Shown: positions 36,346 to 49,060 of the stretch, in pieces
Numbering within the stretch: the stretch's first letter is position 1
Layout: the number at the start of each line of letters is the position of its first letter
Source: Lumnitzera littorea
Lineage: Eukaryota > Streptophyta > Magnoliopsida > Myrtales > Combretaceae
Assembly (NCBI GenBank): GCA_024138015.1
Contig: JAMXBB010000007.1
Span: 73,049,703-73,113,702, forward strand
Length of the DNA stretch: 64,000 nucleotides
Direction of reading: 5' to 3'
Made by a program: the position numbers and the translations under genes
Notes under the pieces: generated by a model
The model's database searches: none
Seen by the model: the letters and a program-made list of their open reading frames with translations, nothing else
What the model was told of the DNA's origin: nothing

Positions 36346-38442
36346 TGTAAAACCTGAACAAAAAGGAAAAATAATAAAATAAAATAATAAAACAATAATA
36401 TTTCTCATTAAGGGCATGTGTGGTATTGCAAAATTAAAGTGAAGGCAATTTAGGTTAAGGAAATTTCCACAAAACTTAAGTATATATAGCCAGGTATTAC
36501 TCATTGGAAACCCTTTGTCACTTTTGCTACATTTGTATAGCCTTTGTAGATTAGGGTTTTGCTTAAGACTTGAAGCAAAGAAGAGTTTACAATGCACTTT
36601 AGCAAGATTGGGGTAGAAGAGATCAAGGTAGGATGAGAAATCACCCTTTTGTTTAAGGATTCTAACAAATTTCAATAAAAATTTGTTTATTTCTATAGGG
36701 CAACAAGTAAAATGAATTTAGGGTGGTTTATCAGGAGTCCTCCGGTAGTGGAAGTGTAGGATGTAGATCCTAACTGTAAGTATTGAATAATTACACTTTG
36801 TTGCTTATGGTTTTATTAATATGTTGATTGACTCATGGAAAGTTGGGTTGGGACTTGGTTGTAGATTGGTGTTTGGTTGGTGTTTTGAGAAGTGTAAGAC
36901 TGACTTGTTGATGGGTAAACATTTTGGGAGTGGTGTTTTTCTAGTTTCGGTCGAAGGGGGTTAAAGGTTAAGGGTTGAAAAGTCACTATAGCTTATGGAA
37001 TTCTATGGAATTCAGTTAGCATCTAAGCACTACCTCCACTTACATCTGGACATTAGGGAGCAATCGCTCTTAGAATCTTGGCATCTGGATAATATACGAA
37101 CTAGATCTAGATCCTAAGTCTCATATTATGTACAACAACGTTTCCCTCGGTTCCTTAATGATTTTGGCATGTGTTTTCCCATTCCTAATCTTTTGTAAAG
37201 CCTTTCTAAATATAAATCATCATCCGGAACGCTTCTTAAACCAATCTAACACCATAGTGGTCCTAGGTTCCTTAAGTAACTTAAGTTGCAAGTGTGAAAA
37301 AGTTGAGTTGTTAAGTTTGAGAGTGTTGATAGATGAGTTTAGAAACTAAGTAAGGTGTTCTATCTTCATGTGAATAGGTTGTAGGCAAATGTTTTAAAAT
37401 CTGAGTGAACTTGTTCAGTTAAGTATGGGGTATTGTATGCTACTTGTGTTTATAGGACTAGTGCTTGTTAAATGGACTTAATAATTGTTTAGCCTAAAAA
37501 AAGTGTGTTGCGTGTGCTTAGTTAAGCCTAATGGATTAAGAGGACCAATGACTTTAGGGTAGTAGTGGCACCTAAATGATCTTAGTATGATGTTGTTTTG
37601 ATTGGAATCTCACTTTGAAATGATCTAGGTAGTTTTAGATGTTCCTTGGTTCCTATGGTATGAGGGAGGACCTAATGCCATACTTATATGTCTTTATATA
37701 TAATTTGTGTGCAGGAGTCATGAGATATTCCATATTCTAAGACGTTAGAATTGTGTTGCTTGAATGACCTAATAAAAGATAAGAAAATGTTGTTGCTACA
37801 TCTAGTATTTTTAATTGGTTGATGTATATACGTATGCGTTTATTGTATGATCATGCGTGTGTGCTTGTTTACCTTGTACCAAGCTTTGCTTAACCCTCAG
37901 GCATTTCTACTTTTTTTAGGTACAGGAACATGTTATAGAGAGTATGAGGATTACTGTGGTGATTTTGAATACCATGAGGATGTAGCTGGTTATTATGACT
38001 ACTAATATGATGATGGAAATAGTTCCTTGTAATTTCAAGTAGTTTGTGGTTTTTGTTAAAACATGCCATCGGACTTATAGTTGTTTACTTATATTTTGTA
38101 ACTTGGGTCATGAGAAGTCACTTGAGACTTCTCTTGTCAAAGTTTTTAGTTGAATATGGTGTGTACAAGTCCTTTGAAATATGATATCTTGTTTCCATGA
38201 GTTAGAAGTTGTTGAATTAAGATTTGAGTTTTATTTTCATTAGATCAGATTATTTAATAGTTTGATCCTTCAAAATCTTGTGGATTCTGGATGTTGGAGA
38301 CATCTATGTAATGTTGAATTCAAGTTATTGATGATTAATACTGTGTGGAGAAGTTAACATGTTGATTAAAGAATGCTTGACATATTAGTAGACTATAGTG
38401 ACACATGGCAAGCTATAATTTCCTAAGTTCTATGGCATTACA
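36346..38442 (+). repeat. E4 5' LTR
   Basis: 2097 bp, starting tgtaaaacctg and ending gcattaca. TATA-like text (tatatatag) begins at 36481, only about 135 bp from the start, so U3 is very short and R plus U5 take up about 1.9 kb. It aligns with 45669-46583 and 57139-58336. Confidence 0.9.
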
Positions 38443-38449
38443 ACTTTGA

Positions 38450-38462
38450 TGGTGTTAGAGCC
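38450..38462 (+). other. E4 primer binding site (initiator Met tRNA)
   Basis: tggtgttagagcc lies seven bases after the LTR end and matches TGGTATCAGAGCC with two transitions. Confidence 0.8.
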
Positions 38463-38833
38463 ATAGGTTTTAAATCATAGATAACCTAGGTATGAACTTT
38501 AATAGGAATAAGATATGAATCAAAGTATAGTGATATGATTGTAGGGATAGGACAGATAGATTGTAAAAATATGCTGAGAGTTGTGAATGAAGTTATTTCT
38601 TTTGCCTTATGCTCTTTGTAATTCCTTCATGTCAAGTTATTCATTATATAGTCATTATGTCTAAACCCTCCTTAACTTAAAGTTATACCTGTATAACCTT
38701 GGTCATGTGTTCCTTCTTATAGTATACCTAGGCATGGGATAACTTCCAACTCCTACTCTTATCTTCAGGGTGGTAGGTACATCAATTCTAACCATATCCC
38801 TTTACTAAATCAAGTTGAGACACGCTTTCCACC

Positions 38834-41800
38834 ATGAAGGCAAAGATAGCCACAACTAACCTAAGGTTAAATTGTCTTTGTCTAGACTCAGGCCTAGCAG
38901 AACTAAGGCTAAGAGTATACGTATTCTCCTTGGGGCATGCCTATACCCAACCAGACATAACTTTAGAATGACTAGGGTCAAGGGTTAGATATAGTGATAG
39001 CCTACCTAAGTTTTGAATTCTATGAACACTATGATCAGGATGTTAGTGTAGTAGCAACAATAGATTCAAAGAAATATGTAGGTGATTCAAGCCAATGCTG
39101 AGGTATGGAGGTAAGAGAGGTAGGTTGCTATGATGATAGTATAGGTGGTTGTACTAATGGAAACACAATTGATAAGTTTGTGAAGATAACCTACAACTTC
39201 CACCCTAAACCTAATGACTACGTAAGAGTTGAAGAGTGGATTACTGAGGTAGAAAAGTCCTTTGCCATGGTAGAAGTACCGGAAAACAAAAGGTAACTTA
39301 TGCCACATTCTTCTTGAAAGGGGCTGCAGCTCCATGGTGGGAGAATGCTCCAAAGACTAATAGGAATGTAACCTGTCCTATCATTTGAGAGGGGTTCAAG
39401 TAGATTTTCTTTGACAAGTTCTTCCTTAATAGCACTAAGGAATAGATGGAGCTTGCCTATTAAACCCAACATTAGGGTAACAGGTTAGTATCTAAGTATG
39501 AGGCAGAGCTGAACCACTTAGCTCGATTTCTGCTTGTTGAGTCCTATTTCGATTTTTTAAAATTAATCTATATCAAGCCTAGTCCGCTTAATATAAATTA
39601 CTTGATATTAAAATAAGAAAATGTTTAAAAAATTTTAAAAATTGGAGTCGCCAACCAGTTTAACTAGTAAAAAATAAAATTAGGATTTTCGGGTGAGAAT
39701 ACCTTAATTTGACCATTAATCTGTGTATATTTAAAAAAAAATTTAAAATAAATAATCAGAAAAGACCGAGTTCAGAGGCTAACTTATTAAGATAAAATTA
39801 CCATGTACAAACTAAAGAAAAATTGATGGGTTTTTATTTTTATAATTTTCTAAAAAGACTAAAATATACCTAAATATACAAAAAATAACTAAAGTGAATT
39901 TATTGTTATTTTTTATTACGAATTTCTAAGAAAAAGGAATTTTTTTTTTAAATTTTTATACGGTTGTCTCGAAGGTGTTAACGTACTCGCTAGTTGGGAT
40001 TAAATCGGTTGTAGTTCTCTTTTTATAAAAAGTCTAGTGGGTGAATTTTTTTTTTATTTCGAAAACCAAGCCAAGTTTACGTGTTTTTTAACAATTTATT
40101 ATTTAAAAAAAACTAAGAAATCTAATTTTCCAGAATTAAAGAAAACTTTAACTAACTAAATCTTTTTTTAAATTCCGGTGAAGATATTTTATTTTTAAAG
40201 CCATTACGTGTCAAAAAGCATCTTTTCTAAATCCTAACTAATAAGATGTGTTAAAGATACGGTTAAATACGTATCTTTCTAAATTTGAACCGTAAGATAC
40301 GTATCTCGATACGATTTAGATACACTTATTTTTTTGAAAAACATAATTTTTCTAAAAATATAATTTAACTGAATTTTATGAAAAATTTGGATTATCTAGA
40401 AAAAATATGCAATATGAAAATAAAGTAAAATAGAAAAACCTGCACTTAAACAAGAATAGGTTAGTAAAAAAAACAATAAAATTAACTAATAAAATAAATA
40501 ACAAATAAATAAAGAATAATAATATATATAAATATATATATTTTTACCTAAATCGTTTGAGTGTGTGTGATCGTGCAAATTGGATTGGAATTCAGCTATT
40601 CAGATTGTGTTCGTGAAGTACGGACGTGATCTGGAGTTCGATCGGGCAAGTGCTATTGTAGCGTTATTGAGAATTGGATTGCATCAAGGGCTGCTAGAGA
40701 TTATATCGCACATCAGGCAATTAGGTCAGCAACTTGTTCATCAAGCACGCGGTATTGTGGACGTAGGTGTGGAGATTGGTTCGGTTGCTGTTTTGTTAGT
40801 CAGGGGTTTCACGGATATGGATTGAAGATTGGGGCCCGTGCTGATCGAAAACCAATTGCATCAAAGGAAGATTGAATTATCAGTAGCTTGTTGGACATTG
40901 TAGATTGGGATGTGGACACAAGTTGGAATTTCAATTAGATGTTAACTGCCGTTAGGGACGTTCAATGGGACTTGGATTAGCTACGGTTCAAGCGTTGAAG
41001 ACATCAACTTGGATTTGGTTGGATGTGAGGTTTAGTGCAGTCGGTCAGGGGATTCTTCAATCGTATGGAGTCAACACGTGTTTAGCTAGCGATTGTGCCA
41101 GCGAGGATTCCATTGTGCGGAGTAGTGGCTATGGGATTGTGACGTACTCGATCAGACTGTGGCATCTTGTGTTTGTAAACGTAGCTTAAGTAGTGAAGGC
41201 GGTGGGGTGAATTATGTTTCTAAGGTGAGGGAAGTGTACTGACATCGGTTTATGTTCCAGTTTGTTTAAGACGAGTGAATTGAGGAAAATAAAAATCATC
41301 AACCTTACGTGCCAAGTTATAATCCCTCAAATCGAATCTTTCATATTGTTTAAATATAAACTCGATTCCAACAAATTAAGATACACCAAAATACAAAAGA
41401 TTTGAACTTTCTATTTTTTCAATACCTGATCCAATCTAATAATTTAATCTAATCCAATTAATAAATTATAAATTTAATCTGGTTCAATATAATTTAGATA
41501 AAAAAATCTATTTTATATTAAATTAGACCAAAATTATTTTAATAAAATCCAATTCTCCAATAACTTAAGAATTTATTAAATTAATCGCACACATTACCCA
41601 ATTTAATTTTAAATGATCCAATACAATTCAGTTTAAGACAACTTGACTCAATACAATACAATACAATACAATACAATACTATTCGATACGATACGACGCT
41701 ATCTTTTTTTCTTCATTTTTATTTTTATTATTTTCTTATTTTTTGTTTTGTTGATTTTTAACCTGGCTCAAATAAAATAAAATAAATAAATAAAATAAGG

Positions 41801-42360
41801 TAAAAATGAGGTGTTTTTACTACTAGAATCAATAAGAAGAGATGAAAGATCACATGCTAGAAGGTTTACCTTTAGGTTGGAGCTCAAGCTGTAAGAAAGA
41901 ATGGCTAGGTTTAGGGGCACTACTTATGTTAAGACACTAGAAATGGTCAGAAGCTTAGAATAGGGAATGAAGACAAAAGAGGAGTTATTAGCCTACAACG
42001 GGAAGAAGGCCTTGGGTAAGACACCTATGCTGAGCTATGGACCATTAGAGAGGTTTAAACGACTAGCTCAGGTTATTATGATTAGAGAGGGCAATAGACT
42101 GCCATATGTACTGCATAAGCTAGTAATGTAGTTAGCTTTAGTACCAGCTTGATTACCTATACTAGTACCAACTCAATGCACTTGTTGCTTTGGACCATAT
42201 GACATCTTAGAATGCAAATGGACTCTGAGTGCTTGCTTTTTGTGTGGAAAGAGTAGGCGTTAGCAAGGATTGTAAGGAAACGACTCTGATGCATCAGGGC
42301 TTCTATTTTAGATGCAACCAGAGGGGCCATCGGGCAATAGACTGTAGAGATACAAAGAAA
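38834..42360 (+). pseudogene. E4 gag, broken and split by a solo LTR
   Basis: The capsid region is clear at 39170-39540: WITEVEKSFAMVEVPENKR, FFLKGAAAPWWENAP, then SKYEAELNHLARF. After the insertion it resumes near 41826 (RRDERSHARRF, MARFRGTTYVKTLEMV). Two zinc-knuckle remnants follow near 42230-42350; the second reads YFRCNQRGHRAIDC, with Tyr in place of the first Cys (TGT to TAT). The region N-terminal to 39100 is heavily degraded, so the start at 38834 is tentative. Not functional. Confidence 0.8.
39545..41825 (-). repeat. Solo Tat/Ogre-like LTR inserted in E4 gag
   Basis: About 2.28 kb of non-coding DNA that separates two halves of the gag capsid. Read on the minus strand, its end contains ggttggcgactcc (39656-39644), A/T-rich text, then aaaaaatcgaaatagg. 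These are the same landmarks, in the same order, as at 12190-12330 in the split Tat-like LTR, so it is an LTR of that group in the opposite orientation. The better-balanced segment 40560-41220 corresponds to leader (R) sequence; the 81- and 74-codon ORFs there are not considered genes. No clean target duplication was found, and the edges are accurate to about 10 bp. Confidence 0.65.
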
Positions 42361-42479
42361 TGGGCCTTTTAAACTATTCAGGTGGCTACCACTTAGAATA
42401 CCACCCGTGCTGCTTGGCCATAGCTAAGGCCCCGTTACAAAGCTCTGGCTCGAGTCTTTACACTTTAACATCAGAGTTC

Positions 42480-45400
42480 GAGTTAAGAGGCCAGGGATGT
42501 GGATACATTGGCAGGTACACTTATTATTCTTAACTAGAATGTTCATGTCCTTTTTGCTATTGGAACTTCCTGTTCCTATTTTATTGAATCCTTTGTATGT
42601 GCTTGTAACTTATGTGTTATATTCATGGACACCCCTTTAATTGTTAATGCACCTTTAGGCAGTGAAACTGTTCTGAGTAGATTATGTCAAGACATTGAGA
42701 TTGTGGTAAAAGAGAGAGTCTTACCGGTAGATTTATTAGTATTATACATTTTAGATTTTGACATGATTCTTAAAATAGACTGGTTAACAAGGCACCATGC
42801 AACTATTGATTATTATAACATCGAGATCACCTTTAAGCCTTTAGGAGAAGTACCATTTCAATATTAGGTAGAGATTCAAATGCCTTTGAAAAGTATTACT
42901 TATGAGTTCTGTAATTATCCTAACAGTTTTGAGTACAAAGACCGATGAAGTGCTAAAGCCAAAATAGGTACCAATAGTACAAGAATTCTTAGATGATCTA
43001 CCTAGGTTACTACTAGATAGAGAAGTAGAATTTAGAATAGATTTGGTACTAAACACCAAGCCTATTTCAAAATTGGCATACATAACGGCACTCATTGAGC
43101 TTGTAGAGTTGAAGAAGCAACTACAAAAGCTATAAGATAAAGGTTTTATAAGACCGAGTTTGTCTTCTTAGGGAGCCCTAGTGCTTTTTGTAAAGAAGAA
43201 AGACTGGAGCATGATAATGTGTGTAGACCATAGACCTTATGACCTGCATGTTCTGAAAGTATTTAGATAGGTTTGTAGTGGTCTCCATTGATGATATCCT
43301 TATTTACTCTAAAAGTAGAGAAGAGACTGAACAACATTTGGGGATTGTGCTGAGTAAATTGAGAGCTGAAAGGCTGTATGCTAAATTTAGCAGGTGTAAA
43401 TTTTGGTTGGATTAGGTAGCTTTCTTAGGTGATATTATAAATAGTAAAGTTATAGCAATAGACTTGGAGAAAATAAAAGCCGTAGTGGAATTGCTAAGAT
43501 TGAGAACAATAACCGAAATCAAAAGCTTTTTAGGGTTGGTGGGTTATTACAGAAAGTTCATGGAAAGATTCTCTAAGCTGGCAGCGCCTTTAACTAGGTT
43601 AACATAGAAAGGGTTGAAATTTGACTGGGATGATAGATGTGAATAAAGCTTTTAGCAATTGAAGGAAAGACTTGTGGCCACCTTAATGCTATCTTTACTT
43701 CGCAGTTGAGAGGAGTTCATAATTTACAATAATGCCTCAATTCAGGGACTAGGGTGTGTATAGATGTAGAATGGAAGGGTAATGGCCTATGCTTTACTTC
43801 AACTCAAGCCTTATGAAAAGAATTATCTAATCCATGACTTGGAGTTAGCAATAAAGGTCTATGCTTTAAAACTTTACAGACATTATTTGGTAGGGAGAGG
43901 TATAAGGTGTAGACAAATCACAAGAGTTTGAAGCATAATTTCACTTAATGACATCTGAATATGAGATAGATAAGGTGACTAGAGCTAATAAAGGATTATT
44001 ATTTAAATATATAGTATCACCTAAGGAAGGCTAACATAGTGGTTGACACTTTAAGTAGGAAGCAACATGGAAATTTGGTCAATTTAATCACGATACAGAG
44101 GCCATTGCTATAAGACATGAGGAGATTTGAATTAGAGATTTTGACAAGGGGAATAAGTGTCAAATTGGTGAATATACAAATTTAGCCCACTTTAGAAGAC
44201 ATGATTAAGATGGCTCAAGCTGAAGATGAAGATATACAGGAGATAAAAAGAAAGATGGAAGTAAGGGAACCAATAGGATTCATAGTGGATGTTAAAGTAC
44301 TGAAGTCTAGAAGCCGATTATATGTGTCTACAAAACTAAAGCTAAGAAGTGCATCGTTGAAAGAGGTGCACTACTTAACATACACAGTACACCCAAGTAG
44401 CACAAAAATGTATCAAGACCTAAAAGAGCACTATTGGGACCTTACTTAGTACATATCGAGGTGCCAAACTTGTTAGCATATAAGAATTGAGCATCAAAGA
44501 TACACAAGTGAATTACAACCATTATTAGTTCTAGAGTAGAAGTGGGAATAGGTTACCATGGATTTTGTAATAGCCCTACTAAAGACTTTAAGCAAGCACG
44601 ATGCACTTTAGGTAATCGTGGACCATCTAACAAAGTCAACTCATTTCATCCTTACTAACATCAGTTACTGGTTGGAAAAGTAGGCTAAGTTTTATATTAA
44701 GAGTGAGATTACATGGTGTACTGGTAAAGATTACACCAGGCAGGGACATTCCTTTTGTGAGCAAGTTTTGGACAAGTTTACACAGGGCTTTAGGTATAAA
44801 GCTTTAGTTTATTATCGCCTTCCACCCTCAAACCGATGGGTAATCTGAAAGAACTATATAGATTCTTAAAGATTTATTACGAGCATGTGTACTTGATTTT
44901 GGCGGCCACTAAGATGAACACTTTCCCTTAGTTGTGTTTTCCCATAATAATAGATATCAGGCAACAATTCAAATGGCCCTTCACGAAGCCTTATGTGTTA
45001 GGAAGTGTGGATCATCCATCCATTGGGACAAGGTAGGAGAAAGGTAAGTTCTAGGTCTAAAGTTAGTATGGGAGTCGGTAGACAAAGTGAGACTAATCAA
45101 GTAGAGAATGCAAATCACACAAAGACGTTAGAAGAGCTATGCTGATGAGAGGCGATGCCTATTAGAGTTTCAAGTAGGAGATAAAGTTTTATTGAAAGTG
45201 TCTCCTACTAAAGGAAATTTTAGATTTGAGTTAAAAGGAAAATTGTCTCCAAGGTATGTCGGACCTTTCAAAGTTATTGAGAAAATTGGGAACGTAACAT
45301 ATAGATTGGAGCTCCCTCCTAGATTAAAGGAGTCCACAATGTCTTTTACGTATCGATGATGCAAAAATTCAAGCCCAATCCGAAGTAGGAAGTTGAATGG

Positions 45401-45668
45401 CATAGGATACAACTAGTGGACTTATTAGAGTCGTAGCTAAACTTATCTTCTGTAGAACAACCCATAAAGATTATAAACATTAAGGTCCAAGGATTGAGAA
45501 GAAGGCAGATACCTTATGTTAAGGTACAATAGTAAAGTCTTTTAGAAAAGGGAAGCAACTTGGGAACTATAAGAAGAAATGAGAAAGAAGTACTTAGTGT
45601 TGTTTCAAGAGCAAGGTATATAAAACTTCCAACTTTTGAGGAGGAAAGTTTTCTTAACGGGGAAGGAT
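42480..45668 (+). pseudogene. E4 pol with chromodomain, broken
   Basis: Protease about 42540-42860 (VLFAIGTSCSYF in place of the usual site, then DFDMILKIDWLTRHHATIDY). Reverse transcriptase about 42990-43500 has lost roughly 80 codons between CVDHRPY and FVVVSIDDILIYSKSRE, at about 43235-43250; the catalytic IDD is present. RNase H about 43590-44060. Integrase zinc motif and core about 44380-45010, here reading as a mix of frames. C-terminal domain about 45130-45400 (RYVGPFKVIEKIGNVTYRLE, split across a frame). Chromodomain remnant about 45450-45620 with KREATWEL and EEMRKKYLVLFQ. Chromodomains direct integration to particular chromatin. Stops are frequent. Not functional. Confidence 0.85.
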
Positions 45669-46583
45669 TGTAAAAACCGGAAAAAAGGAAAAATAATAAA
45701 ACAACAATATTTCTCATTAAGGGCATGAGTGGTATTGCAAAATTAAAGCGATAGCAATTAGGCATAGGAAATTTGCATGAACCTTGAGTATAAATAGCTG
45801 AGTATTAATCATTGAAAACTGTTTTTCACTTTTGCTACATGTGTATAGCCATTATGGACTAGGGTTTCGCATGAGACTTGAAGCAAAGAAGAGTTTACAA
45901 TGCGTTTTAGCAAGATTGGGTAGAAGAGATTAAGGTAAGTTGAGAAATCACCCTTTTGTTTAAGGATTCTAACAAATTTCAATAAAAATTCATTTTCCTC
46001 CATAGTTTAGTGAGTAAAATGAATTTAAGGTGGTTTATCGGGAGTCCTACAATGGGTTCTTGGTGGTGGAATTGCGCGTTATAGATCTCAATGGTAAGTA
46101 TAGAATAATTACACTTTGTTGCACATAGTTTTATTGATATGTTGATTGAATCATGGAAAGTTGGGTTGAGATTTGGTTGTAGATTAGTGTTTAGTTAGTG
46201 TTTTGAGAAGTGTAGGATTAAGTTGTTGATGGGAAAACATTTCGGGAGTGGTGCTTTTTGACTTTAGGTGGAAGAGGGTTGAAGGTTAGGGGAGTAAAAC
46301 ATCACTGTAGCTTATGGAATTCTATAAAGTACAGCTAGCATCCGAACGCGACCTCCACTTGCATTTAGACGCCACCTCTAGGGATTAGATGCTCTTAAAG
46401 TTTTGTTGTCTAGACACCATGTGAAGTAGTTCTAGACTATAAGTCCCCTAGTGTACACAATGACATTTCCCTTGATTACTTAATGATTTTCAAACATGTT
46501 TTTCCATTCCTAATCTTTTGTAAAGCCTTTCTAAACATGAATCATCAACTAAAATGTTTCTTAAACCAATCTAATGCCCTAGT
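45669..46583 (+). repeat. E4 3' LTR, left part
   Basis: Starts tgtaaaaaccgg and aligns with 36346 onward. The TATA box tataaata is at 45789-45796, 120 bp into the LTR. It is interrupted at 46583 by E3; ctagt at 46579-46583 is the left target duplication of E3. Confidence 0.9.
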
Positions 46584-47527
46584 TGATAGGGATCACGGAC
46601 CAATCATGTGCTCCCACGCTCGTAAACTTGCTTAAATAGTTCACTAAGCTGTCTAAGGTAAGCTAAACACAAGGGAGTAGCACATTCCTTAATCCGATCT
46701 GCTAAGTTACTTCGCTCTCCACATTTAAGAAGTTGTCGAGGCAACTAGTCGAGGTGCTAAACCGACCTCTTTGAAGCACACTTATCCGAACAACAAATCA
46801 AAGTACTGCCAACCTCTCCCATGCCAAAGCTAAACTAACAACTATCAAGAGTCAACCATTTGAGGCCAATCCAAAAGTAAGTTGCCTATGAACCTTCCCC
46901 TATCTAGTCCCAACTGTTTGAGCTGCCAAACTGCCGATGCTGAAGCTGACCTGATCAAAGCCGCCTCTATTTAAACTGCCATGTCATTGGGACCACAAAA
47001 TGAGCAAAAAGATGCACATCTTGCCATTTTCTAGCATTCATATTGTCTTTTTCTACTACTGGATATTCTTTTGCTAGATTACAATGATACTCCTATAGAT
47101 CATTCCCTTTCCTTTACCAATAGGGATCTTCTTTTTTTTTTTTTTTATGATTTACTCTCACCTAGGATTTACTCTAATTAGGTCATATAAATACTTATAT
47201 ATTGTAATAGCCGCAACAGTTATCATAATTGATATTTTTCAAACATCTCGTTCGTGAGCTAAGTTACTTCGCTTACTTTCGAGTGCTCTTATCCAGTCTA
47301 TTGAACGTGGACTAGTAGCGAGTAACCTCCAGCCATACTTATACATTATATCAAGTGTGACCTCAACTCGTATGAGACATTAATGCGTCATATCCTGTGC
47401 AGTACATGGGAACCCTTGCTCAAACCTCGACTTTCATTTACTCTTTAGACCATCTCGCAGTTTAGACCTACTCCATTAGTTCATGTGATACCGAATGTCG
47501 TGTGTTCATTCATGCTAGACCGTATCA
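46584..47527 (+). repeat. E3 5' LTR
   Basis: 944 bp, starting tgatagggatc and ending cgtatca. TATA box tataaata at 47186-47193. It aligns throughout to 56197-57133 with many transitions. Confidence 0.92.
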
Positions 47528-47530
47528 TCT

Positions 47531-47542
47531 TGGTATCAGCAC
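47531..47542 (+). other. E3 primer binding site
   Basis: tggtatcagcac begins four bases after the LTR. The first nine bases match the initiator Met tRNA complement exactly; the last three differ (gagc expected after tca). Confidence 0.75.
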
Positions 47543-47837
47543 ATAGGCTACGTTCAAAAACTAGTTTCTACTACTTTGCTCTCCAAGTAATTTGTTACTG
47601 TTTTTGTGTGTTTGAAGTCTTGTTGCTAAGACTAAGAGTTTGGTAGGTGAATAGTGTTAAAGCATTTTATTGCTCTTTTTTCCCTTGCTTCTTATACGTA
47701 AAATAAAGTATGGTTATTTGTTTGTTTGTTGTGTGTAGTTATCTTGGTGTTAGGAGTATTAGTTATTGTTCTACTGTTGTTATTCATAGAAGAAACTCTA
47801 AGTAGTATTTTAAACATCAACTTAGTGAGTTAAGCAA

Positions 47838-49060
47838 CAATGTCATATTCAAGTGTTCAAGGAACTCTAGGAAACTAATAAAGTGATGCTTAAAATAGCC
47901 AAGGGCAAGAAGGAAGCTTTACACCTTAATTAGTAGGTGACCAATTAAATAGGCTCACCGACTTAGTAGCTAGTTTGGTGACTGTTATCCATGAAGATAG
48001 ACAACGAGCTAGAAATAGCCCAACTAGAGGACATGAGCAGTAAGAGCAAGGTAATGGTCAATTTAGCTGAGTTAATGCCCTAGCTTAACCACCTCGAGCT
48101 AAAGGAATGGGTAGGGTTGCTAAGTATAGGCTAAAACTCTAAGAAATCAAAGAAGAAGAGGAAGGAGATGACAAAACGGAGGAGTATTATGAGCCGGAAG
48201 AGAGGAATGCCTGAGCCCCTAGAGTTGAAGGGTTAAGGATGCGTATTCTAAGTTTTTCTAGAAGTAGTGATGCCAAGGACTAACTGGATTGGGTAGATAA
48301 GATTGAGAAGCAATTTGAATGCCACGAAGTACCCAATAATGCAAATATTAGACTTGTTGTGTTGTAGTTTACTAGTTATGCTGCCCTATAGTAGAAAAAC
48401 TTGCAAGCCATCTGAAGAAGAGAAGGAGAACGAGAACGAGAATGAGAAATTAAGAGTTGGGATGCAATGAAGAGTGTCTTGAGGAGAAGGTTTGTACCGA
48501 GCTACTATTTATAAGATGCCTTCAAAAGATTACAGGAGCTAAGGTAAAGAGGATCAACTGTTGAAGCTTATGTCAAGGAATTTCAGATGTTAATGATCCG
48601 ATACAAAGTCATTAAGCTAGAAGATCGAATTGTGTCTTGATTTATTGGTAGATTAAAGTATGAGATTAGAGATATCCTAGAAACCATAGATATTAGATCA
48701 CTTAATGATGAAATCTGAGCTACCTAGAGGATAGGAAGACGCCAATAGGAAGGTTCCATCTTCCTGTTAGTTGATGTAGTAGTAGCCAATCTATTCCGAA
48801 CAGACCTATGCGGGTATAACTAAGTAAGGTTACCAAAACTCGGCTTGCTCTAACTTCCCGAGAGAGGATAAGGAGGTTCAAGGGAAGTTTGAGATAGGTC
48901 AGGTTTCAGGAAGGAAAATAAGTGAGATCAAGTGCTTCAAATGCTAAGGATTTGGACACATGGCCGCTTAATGTCCAAACAGAAGAACTATAGTAATCTA
49001 AGGCAAAGCCCTAACTGTTGAGGTAGATAGCACTGATGAAGAAGTGGAAGACCTAAAAGA
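47838..49060 (+). pseudogene. E3 gag, broken
   Basis: Starts near ATG 47838 (SYSSVQGTLGN). The capsid region is at about 48220-48740: LDWVDKIEKQFECHEVP, MKSVLRRRFVPSYYL, VEAYVKEFQMLMIRYKV, then KYEIRDILETIDIRSLNDEI. The CCHC knuckle near 48930-48980 reads CFKC, stop, GFGHMAA, stop, CPNRR: all four zinc ligands survive while adjacent Gln positions have become stops. The domain plan is that of E1. Not functional. Confidence 0.85.

Noticed and set aside
36310..36675. 121-codon minus-strand ORF
   Set aside because: It lies across the start of the E4 5' LTR. The matching part of the 3' LTR holds only shorter, diverged frames, so it is not conserved as a protein.
40580..41189. Two plus-strand ORFs of 81 and 74 codons
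   Set aside because: They fall in the leader part of the antisense Tat-like solo LTR, which is less AT-rich, and have no recognisable domain.
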